NCBI GenBank assembly: GCA_008933675.1
Contig: WBUO01000013.1
Location: 1-38,587, forward strand
Reading direction: 5' to 3'
Source of the DNA: Dechloromonas sp.
GTDB taxonomy: Bacteria > Pseudomonadota > Gammaproteobacteria > Burkholderiales > Rhodocyclaceae
Length of the DNA: 38,587 nucleotides
Part shown: one piece after another, positions 32,915-38,587 of the stretch
Position numbering within the stretch: position 1 is the stretch's first letter
Layout: each line of letters starts with the position of its first letter
Made by a program: the position numbers and the translations under genes
Notes under the pieces: generated by a model
What the model was told of the DNA's origin: nothing
Database searches by the model: none
The model's input: the letters and a program-made list of their open reading frames with translations, nothing else

Positions 32915-32946
32915 AACGAAGACCGGTCCGGTCTTCGTTTTTTTTT
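32915..32946 (+). terminator. Rho-independent terminator of idh
   Basis: AACGAAGACC (32915-32924), loop GGTCC and GGTCTTCGTT (32930-32939) form a perfect 10-bp stem followed by seven more T. It lies 43 bases after the idh stop. Confidence 0.95.
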
Positions 32947-33020
32947 GCCCCGGTCGACGGTGCGCATTCGTTCGGCATCCGCCGTGACGCGATTGGGTGG
33001 AACGTCTCGCCAGGCCTTGC

Positions 33021-33049
33021 TTGACCAGGCTTCGGGCGGCATCGACAAT
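33021..33049 (+). promoter_or_regulatory. Candidate promoter of the binding-protein/hybrid-kinase operon
   Basis: TTGACC (33021-33026), a 17-base spacer and GACAAT (33044-33049) match 5/6 and 4/6 consensus bases. The leader to GTG 33106 is about 50 nt. Confidence 0.5.
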
Positions 33050-33105
33050 GCCGGAAAGGCGCAAGTCCTGAAAATAACAAGCTTTACCGAACGGGGGAGG
33101 TCGCT

Positions 33106-34215
33106 GTGAGCAAGATACTGAGCGTATTGGGCATCGTCGGCCTGTTGCTGGGTCTGGGTGCCTGTTCGCCGGTCGAACCCATCCGTGTCGGATTGCTGGC
33201 GGGTCTCTCCGACCGCGGTTCGGATTTCGGCGAGAGCGTGCGCAACGGTGTCATCCTGGCGGTCGAACAGCAGAACCGGGCCGGCGGCATCAACGGCCGG
33301 CGGATCGAACTGCTGGTTCGCGATGATGGCCAGGACAAGGCACAGGCCATCAAGGCGGCGGAAGAGCTCATCGCCTTGCGGCCGGATATCGTCATCGGGC
33401 CTGTCACCAGTTCCATGGCGGCAGTCGTCGTGCCGATGATGGAAAAGGCCGGCCAGCTGATCATCAGTCCGACCGTCGCGTCGACGGACTTCTTCGGCAA
33501 GGACGACATGTTCTTTCGCGTCAATTGCACGACGCGTGATGCTGCGACGCAACTCGCCCAGGTACTCCACAAGCGGGGGGTACGCCACGCCGGCATTGCC
33601 TTCGATGCCTCCAACCGGCCCTTCTCCGATACCTGGACGAAGGCATTCACGGCCGAGTTCGCCAGACTTGGCGGCAGTGTCAGCGGCACCCAGGGGTTCG
33701 AGTCGGCGGCCAGCACGAGTTTTTCTGCGGTGATCAGCCGTCTGCTGCGTAGCCGTCCGGATGCCCTGGTCTTTGTCGCCAGTACGCTGGATACGGCCCG
33801 CCTCGCCCAGCAGGCGCGCCGTCAGGCGCCGGGTCTGCCACTCAGTTCGTCGGAATGGGCGGCCTCGGCCGATGCGCTGGCCGAGATGGGCGGGCGTGCG
33901 GTAGATGGCATGCTGATCACCCATGCCTATGATCGTGATGACGCCGGCGCTGCCTATCAGGATTTCCGTGCGGCGTTCAAGCAGCGCTTCCAGCGCGAGT
34001 TCGGTTCCTTTTCGCTGCTTGCCTATGACACGGCCAATGTCGTCTTTACCGCCATGAAGCAGCGTACTGCCCATGAGGACCTGAAGACGGCGCTGCTCAG
34101 ATACGCTCCGTATCAGGGCGTGCAGCAGGAGATCCGCTTCGATGCCAATGGCGATGCGCCGCGCCGGGTGTTTTTCACCGAAATCCGCATCGACGACCTG
34201 TACCGGCAAAAATGA
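33106..34215 (+). CDS. Periplasmic-binding-protein-like lipoprotein (branched-chain amino-acid receptor fold)
   Basis: The 369-residue protein starts at GTG 33106 behind GGGGGAGG. Residues 1-19 form a lipoprotein signal with lipobox LGAC, so C20 would be lipidated. The rest is a type I periplasmic binding fold of the Leu/Ile/Val receptor class: [40 protein letters not shown] and [20 protein letters not shown] are the standard ligand-loop blocks. No permease or ATPase gene is near. Its stop overlaps the hybrid-kinase ATG as ATGA, so it is most likely the ligand sensor for that kinase. The ligand is unknown; an amino acid or amide fits the fold. Confidence 0.9.
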   Translation: MSKILSVLGIVGLLLGLGACSPVEPIRVGLLAGLSDRGSDFGESVRNGVILAVEQQNRAGGINGRRIELLVRDDGQDKAQAIKAAEELIALRPDIVIGPVTSSMAAVVVPMMEKAGQLIISPTVASTDFFGKDDMFFRVNCTTRDAATQLAQVLHKRGVRHAGIAFDASNRPFSDTWTKAFTAEFARLGGSVSGTQGFESAASTSFSAVISRLLRSRPDALVFVASTLDTARLAQQARRQAPGLPLSSSEWAASADALAEMGGRAVDGMLITHAYDRDDAGAAYQDFRAAFKQRFQREFGSFSLLAYDTANVVFTAMKQRTAHEDLKTALLRYAPYQGVQQEIRFDANGDAPRRVFFTEIRIDDLYRQK

Positions 34216-36518
34216 TGCTGCCCCTGTTCCGTGAATGGCGTTTGCACAGCTACCTCGGCGGGCTGCTTGCCCTGACCTCGGTGCTGACCTTCCTGATCGT
34301 GGCCTCGATCTTCCTCGTCATCCGCATTCCTCAGCTGGAAGCGGAAATCCGTACACGTGCCGAGGCCGACGCCCGCGAACTGGCCTTTCGCATCGAGTTG
34401 CAGATGCTGGCGCAGCAGGAGCAACTGGCCCTGGTGGCGCGAGCCCTGTCGGCCGGACCCTCGCCCGACCGCCTGATGGCCGATGCGCTGGCCGGCGGCA
34501 AGGTGTTCCGGGCGCTCTATCTGCTGTCGGCGGCAGGCGAGGTGGTCGGCGCCGGCCTGCCGAAGGAGTATGCACACCTCGAACGCGAGCTCCATGGCAG
34601 CGATCTCTCCGTGACGCCACTGTTCCGCGAGGTCAAGGAAAAAAAGGCCGCGGTCTGGAGCGACAAGTATCTTTCCTCGCTGAGCGGTCAGGTCACCGTC
34701 GGCCTCGCGGTGCCGGCTGCCGGGGGGCAGGTGCTGCTGGCAGAGATTCCGCTTGCGTATCTGTTGAGCATCCTCGACCACAATCCGGGGGAGAAGCAGC
34801 GGGCCATATGGGTCATCGACCAGCGCGGCGAGCTGCTTGCCGATACCGAATCGGCTCAGCGCGTCGGCGGCCTCAACCTCTACAACTCGCCAGTGCTCAA
34901 TGCCGTCCTCAGGGGCGAGCCCCTGCCGACCCAGTTCGCTTTCGACGGGCGCCAGCATTATGTTGGCGGTGCCCGCTCCGAAGCCCTCGGCTGGTCCTTC
35001 ATCGCCCGCCTGCCGGCCGGCCTGGATCATCCGGAAATCCGCACGACCGTGCTCATCGTGTTCGGCGGTTTCCTGGCCTCCTTGCTGATCGGCTCCCTGC
35101 TTGCCCTGTACGGCGCTGCGCGCCTGCTGCGCCCGCTTGGCCGCATCGTGCGCCAGGCGCACCAGGTGGCCCAGGGGCAGACCGCCGATCAATGGCCGCG
35201 CGGCCGAATCCGGGAATTCAACGAAATCTCCGCCGACATCGGCCGCATGGCCGGTACCATTCTCGAGCGCGAACACGCCTTGCGCGATCTCAACGCCAGC
35301 CTGGAGGCACGCGTCGCCGAGCGCACGCTGGCGCTGTCGCAGGCCAAGGAACAGGCCGAGGCCGCCAGTCGCTCGAAGAGCATCTTCCTGGCCAACATGA
35401 GCCACGAGATCCGGACGCCGCTCAACGCCATCAGCGGCATGGCCCTGCTCATGCGCCGGGCCGGCCTGCCGCCCGAGCAGGGGGAGCGCCTCGGCAAGCT
35501 GGAGGCTGCCGGCGAGCATCTGCTCGACGTCATCAACATGGTGCTCGACCTGTCGAAGATCGAGGCCGGGAAACTGGTGCTGGAAGACAGCGTCTTCCCG
35601 TTGGCTTCGTTGTTCGAGAACGTCGGCTCCATGGTCCACGAGCGGGCCTGCGAGAAACAGCTGCAGTTGCGCTGGGAGCTTCCCGAACGGTCGTTGCAGG
35701 TGGTTGGCGACCGCACCCGCCTGCACCAGTGCCTGCTCAACTACGCGGCCAACGCCGTGAAGTTCACCGAGCGCGGCAGTATCGTCATGCGGGCTTCGCT
35801 TGCCGAGGAGACGGAAGCGGATATGTTGCTGCGCTTCGAGGTCTGCGATACCGGCATCGGCATCGCGCCGGAGGTGCAGGGGCGCCTGTTCCGGGCCTTC
35901 GAGCAGGCCGATGGCTCGACCACGCGCAAATACGGCGGAACCGGTCTGGGCCTGGCGATCACCGCGAAGGTGGCGGCCGCCATGGGGGGCGAGGCCGGGG
36001 TGGTCAGCGAACCCGGAAAGGGCAGCACCTTCTGGTTCACGGCTCGGTTGAAGAAAGCTCCGGCGTTGCCGGAAAACAGCCCGACCGGCATGGAGGCCAT
36101 CGAGGCCGCCCTGCAGCAATCCTTCGCCGGCAGTCGCGTCCTGCTTGTCGAAGACGAACCGGTCAACCGCGAAATCGCCCTGATATTGCTGGAGGACATC
36201 GGCTTCGTGGTCGATGCGGTGGAGGACGGCGAGCAGGCAGTGGAGCAGGCCAGCCGCATGCATTACGACCTGATCCTGATGGACATGCAGATGCCGCGCA
36301 TGGATGGTCTGGAAGCCACCCGGCGCATCCGTGCCTTGCCCGGCGGCAGCGCGCTGCTGATCATTGCCATGACAGCCAATGCCTTTGCCGAGGACCGGGC
36401 GCGCTGTCTGGCTGCCGGCATGGATTACTTCGCCACCAAACCGATCGACCCCGACGCCTTTTTCGCGCTTCTCCTGTCTGCGCTGTCGGAGCGTCGGGCA
36501 GCGAATTTTGTTTCATAA
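34212..36518 (+). CDS. Hybrid sensor histidine kinase
   Basis: The 768-residue protein has a transmembrane helix near 17-38, a periplasmic sensor domain (about 45-275, probably double Cache-like), a second helix near 280-300, HAMP, and a coiled coil. The HisKA domain has H398 in [16 protein letters not shown]. Then come HATPase ([21 protein letters not shown]) and a C-terminal receiver with D691 in [13 protein letters not shown] and K in TKPID. No histidine-phosphotransfer domain follows, so an external Hpt protein or reverse signalling is needed. The ATG overlaps the binding-lipoprotein stop; the two probably form one sensing unit. Confidence 0.93.
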   Translation: MMLPLFREWRLHSYLGGLLALTSVLTFLIVASIFLVIRIPQLEAEIRTRAEADARELAFRIELQMLAQQEQLALVARALSAGPSPDRLMADALAGGKVFRALYLLSAAGEVVGAGLPKEYAHLERELHGSDLSVTPLFREVKEKKAAVWSDKYLSSLSGQVTVGLAVPAAGGQVLLAEIPLAYLLSILDHNPGEKQRAIWVIDQRGELLADTESAQRVGGLNLYNSPVLNAVLRGEPLPTQFAFDGRQHYVGGARSEALGWSFIARLPAGLDHPEIRTTVLIVFGGFLASLLIGSLLALYGAARLLRPLGRIVRQAHQVAQGQTADQWPRGRIREFNEISADIGRMAGTILEREHALRDLNASLEARVAERTLALSQAKEQAEAASRSKSIFLANMSHEIRTPLNAISGMALLMRRAGLPPEQGERLGKLEAAGEHLLDVINMVLDLSKIEAGKLVLEDSVFPLASLFENVGSMVHERACEKQLQLRWELPERSLQVVGDRTRLHQCLLNYAANAVKFTERGSIVMRASLAEETEADMLLRFEVCDTGIGIAPEVQGRLFRAFEQADGSTTRKYGGTGLGLAITAKVAAAMGGEAGVVSEPGKGSTFWFTARLKKAPALPENSPTGMEAIEAALQQSFAGSRVLLVEDEPVNREIALILLEDIGFVVDAVEDGEQAVEQASRMHYDLILMDMQMPRMDGLEATRRIRALPGGSALLIIAMTANAFAEDRARCLAAGMDYFATKPIDPDAFFALLLSALSERRAANFVS

Positions 36519-36608
36519 TGAAATGCCTGTCCGGCCGGCCGAGAAGCCGCCAGCCGGCAATCCGTGGTTTCCCGAAGCCGTTTTCCCAATAAAACATGGA
36601 GAGTGCGC

Positions 36609-37850
36609 ATGACATCCCACATCAAGGTACCGCAAGGCGGTTCGAAAATCGTGCCGGGTCAGCCGACCCCCGACAATCCGATCATTCCCTTCATCGAAGG
36701 TGACGGCATCGGCATCGACATCACGCCGGTCATGATCAAGGTGATCGATGCAGCCGTGGCCAAGGCCTATGGCGGCCAGCGCAAGATTCACTGGATGGAG
36801 GTCTATGCCGGCGAGAAATCGACCCGTCTGTACGGTCCGGACGAGTGGCTGCCCAGGGAAACCTTCGATGCGCTGAAGGAATACTCGGTGTCGATCAAGG
36901 GCCCGATGACGACGCCGGTCGGCGGCGGCATCCGCTCGCTGAACGTCGCCCTGCGCCAGGAGCTCGACCTCTATCAGTGCGTCCGTCCGGTGCAGTATTT
37001 CAAGGGCGTGCCGTCGCCGCTGAAGAACCCGGAACTGACCAACATGGTGATCTTCCGCGAGAACACCGAAGACATCTACGCCGGCGTCGAGTGGGCCGCC
37101 AACACCGAGCAGGTGAAGAAGGTCATCGACTTCCTGCAGAAGGAAATGGGTGTCAGGAAGATCCGCTTCCCGGAAAGCTCGGGCATCGGCATCAAGCCGG
37201 TCTCCATCGAGGGTACCCAGCGCCTGGTGCGGGCCGCCATCCAGTACGCCGTGGACAACGACCGCAAGTCGGTGACCATCGTGCACAAGGGCAACATCAT
37301 GAAGTTCACCGAGGGCCTGTTCCGCGATACCGCCTACAAGCTGGCGCAGGATGAGTTCGGCGCCGAGCTGATCGACGGTGGCCCGTGGTGCAAGTTCCAG
37401 AACCCGAAGAGCGGCCGCGAGATCATCATCAAGGATTCGATCGCCGACGCCTTCCTGCAGCAGATCCTGCTGCGTCCGGCCGAATACGACGTGATCGCCA
37501 CCACCAACCTGAACGGCGACTACATCTCCGACGCCCTGGCGGCGCAGGTCGGCGGCATCGGCATTGCGCCGGGGGCCAACATCTCCGACCAGTACGCCTG
37601 CTTCGAGGCAACACACGGAACGGCGCCGAAGTACGCCGGGCTGGACAAGGTCAATCCCGGTTCGCTGATCCTCTCCGCCGAGATGATGCTGCGCCACATC
37701 GGCTGGAAGGAGGCGGCCAATCTGGTGATCAAGGCCATGGAAGCGGCCATCGGCGACAAGAAGGTGACCTACGACTTCGCCCGCCTGATGGAAGGTGCAG
37801 ACGAGCTCTCCTGCTCGGCGTTCGGTGAGGCGATGATCGAGCGCATGTAG
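36609..37850 (+). CDS. icd: Isocitrate dehydrogenase (NADP), dimeric type
   Basis: The 413-residue protein is of the E. coli Icd type. The N-terminal [15 protein letters not shown], the substrate and phosphorylation loop [20 protein letters not shown] with S110 (the E. coli Ser113 equivalent modified by AceK), [29 protein letters not shown], and the NADP-contact stretch [19 protein letters not shown] are all present. GGAGAG lies 4 bases before ATG 36609. It is 90 bases downstream of the hybrid kinase on the same strand. An extended hairpin without a T-run follows (37872-37893). Confidence 0.97.
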   Translation: MTSHIKVPQGGSKIVPGQPTPDNPIIPFIEGDGIGIDITPVMIKVIDAAVAKAYGGQRKIHWMEVYAGEKSTRLYGPDEWLPRETFDALKEYSVSIKGPMTTPVGGGIRSLNVALRQELDLYQCVRPVQYFKGVPSPLKNPELTNMVIFRENTEDIYAGVEWAANTEQVKKVIDFLQKEMGVRKIRFPESSGIGIKPVSIEGTQRLVRAAIQYAVDNDRKSVTIVHKGNIMKFTEGLFRDTAYKLAQDEFGAELIDGGPWCKFQNPKSGREIIIKDSIADAFLQQILLRPAEYDVIATTNLNGDYISDALAAQVGGIGIAPGANISDQYACFEATHGTAPKYAGLDKVNPGSLILSAEMMLRHIGWKEAANLVIKAMEAAIGDKKVTYDFARLMEGADELSCSAFGEAMIERM

Positions 37851-37871
37851 AACGCTTCCGGCGGCGATGGG

Positions 37872-37893
37872 GGGTACTGGCGAGCCAGTACCC
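37872..37893. repeat. Near-perfect hairpin after icd
   Basis: GGGTACTGG and CCAGTACCC with a CGAG centre give a 9-bp stem closed by a tetraloop, 21 bases after the icd stop. The next bases are GGTTGTT, a poor T-run. It is probably a processed 3' end or a weak terminator rather than a strong one. The rest of 37894-38134 has no supported gene. Confidence 0.55.
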
Positions 37894-38134
37894 GGTTGTT
37901 GGCACGAAAGCTTTTGCGCAGAGGTTCCCGTGAAAGCGGAAGCCTTGGCCGGGCGGCCGCCCGGCCTGCCGCGTTCGTGGAAATGACGGCTGACCAGACA
38001 GCATCGATCATGGCGCGGGCCTTTTCCTTGTTCGGGCAAACCCGGCAGGGCGGCCTGGGCGGGTGGATGCGATAATTTGCCGCAGGCGCGCCGGCCGTCA
38101 CTGCCAATAACCCTCCGAGACATTCCCGCCATCC

Positions 38135-38587
38135 GTGGAAGCCAGTTTGAATCCCCATCCCGTTGCCGTCTTCGATTCCGGCCTGGGCGGCCTGACGGTG
38201 CTGCGCGCCCTGCAGGCCCGCCTGCCGCAGGAAGATTTTTTCTATTTTGCCGATACCCGTTTCCTGCCCTATGGCGACCGGCCGGAAGCCTTCATCCGCG
38301 AACGCGGCGTGCTGATAGCCGAAGCACTGGCCAGGCGCGGCGCCAAGGCGCTGGTCATCGCCTGCAACACGGCAACGGCGGCGGCCGCCGAATCGATCCG
38401 CGCTGCAACGTCCTTGCCGATCGTCGCGCTTGAACCCGGCGTCAAACCGGCGGCAGCGCTGACGCGCTCCGGCGTGATCGGCGTCATGGCGACGACGCGC
38501 ACCCTGCACAGCGAGCGTTTCCAGCGCCTGGTCGGTGAGCATGCCGGTCAGCATCGCGTGCTGGCGCAAACCTGTCCGGGCCTGGCC
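38135..38587 (+). CDS. murI: Glutamate racemase, N-terminal part (runs off the window)
   Basis: MurI converts L-glutamate to D-glutamate for peptidoglycan. The visible 151 residues show VAVFDSGLGGLTVLRAL, FYFADTRFLPYGDRP and the first catalytic cysteine in VIACNTATAAA, then GVIGVMATTRT. The start is uncertain: GTG 38135 (used here) or TTG 38147, which has GTGGAA about 8 bases before it; there is no in-frame ATG. The remaining C-terminal part with the second catalytic cysteine lies outside the window. Confidence 0.9.
   Translation, partial: MEASLNPHPVAVFDSGLGGLTVLRALQARLPQEDFFYFADTRFLPYGDRPEAFIRERGVLIAEALARRGAKALVIACNTATAAAAESIRAATSLPIVALEPGVKPAAALTRSGVIGVMATTRTLHSERFQRLVGEHAGQHRVLAQTCPGLA

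Noticed and set aside
34235-36592. A 785-codon plus-strand frame inside the hybrid kinase gene
   Set aside because: It is the +1-type shadow of the kinase gene, whose own frame has complete domains and motifs; the shadow product is Arg/Gly/Ala-rich.
2-38587. Insertion sequences, CRISPR arrays, tRNA/rRNA genes or phage genes
   Set aside because: No transposase or integrase frame, regularly spaced repeats, or tRNA/rRNA sequence was seen on either strand.

Overview
The window is 38.6 kb of dense, GC-rich bacterial chromosome with no rRNA, tRNA, mobile element or CRISPR array that I can see. The gene set points to a betaproteobacterium, most likely Rhodocyclales (Dechloromonas/Azonexus-like). 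It includes both a monomeric and a dimeric NADP-isocitrate dehydrogenase plus AceK, a three-gene pntAA-pntAB-pntB, an RstAB pair, an endonuclease-type MutL, a zinc-free L33, and many signal-transduction genes. The placement is inferred from protein character; no database was searched.

Layout. 1-4.98 kb: the tail of an RND efflux pump, an orphan response regulator, miaA, a LysR regulator divergent from an exported metallo-beta-lactamase-fold protein with a degraded metal motif, and a Crp/Fnr-type regulator behind a hairpin leader. 4.98-13.2 kb: a ComB-like phosphatase and mutL on the minus strand, then a tightly overlapping plus-strand chain: dedA, a lipoprotein, purN, a DUF3108 protein, an RsmB-like methyltransferase and an MscS channel. 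13.2-17.8 kb: a 48-residue basic protein gene, then a two-gene signalling operon (HDOD-GAF-type-histidine kinase followed by REC-PAS-GGDEF-EAL). 17.8-20.8 kb: a 418-bp stretch without a supported gene, then rstA-rstB followed by two tiny translationally coupled genes ending in a good terminator; repeated GTAAC-containing motifs lie in between. 20.9-25.6 kb: dsbB, rpmB-rpmG, radC, coaBC-dut and a chemoreceptor without a sensor domain. 25.7-30.4 kb: pntAA-pntAB-pntB and aceK. 30.6-38.6 kb: monomeric idh, a periplasmic-binding lipoprotein coupled to a hybrid histidine kinase, dimeric icd, and the start of murI.

How the genes fit together. The 25.7-37.9 kb part centres on NADPH supply and control of the isocitrate node: a transhydrogenase, two unrelated NADP-dependent isocitrate dehydrogenases and the kinase/phosphatase that can act on one of them. 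The signalling genes form self-contained modules, namely HDOD kinase plus c-di-GMP enzyme, RstAB plus micro-operon, and binding lipoprotein plus hybrid kinase.

The least described material is the three very small genes (48, 38 and 59 codons) at 13.2 and 18.3-18.5 kb, and the possible RstA-controlled micro-operon. All other genes belong to families I recognise, except the lipoprotein at 8.3 kb.
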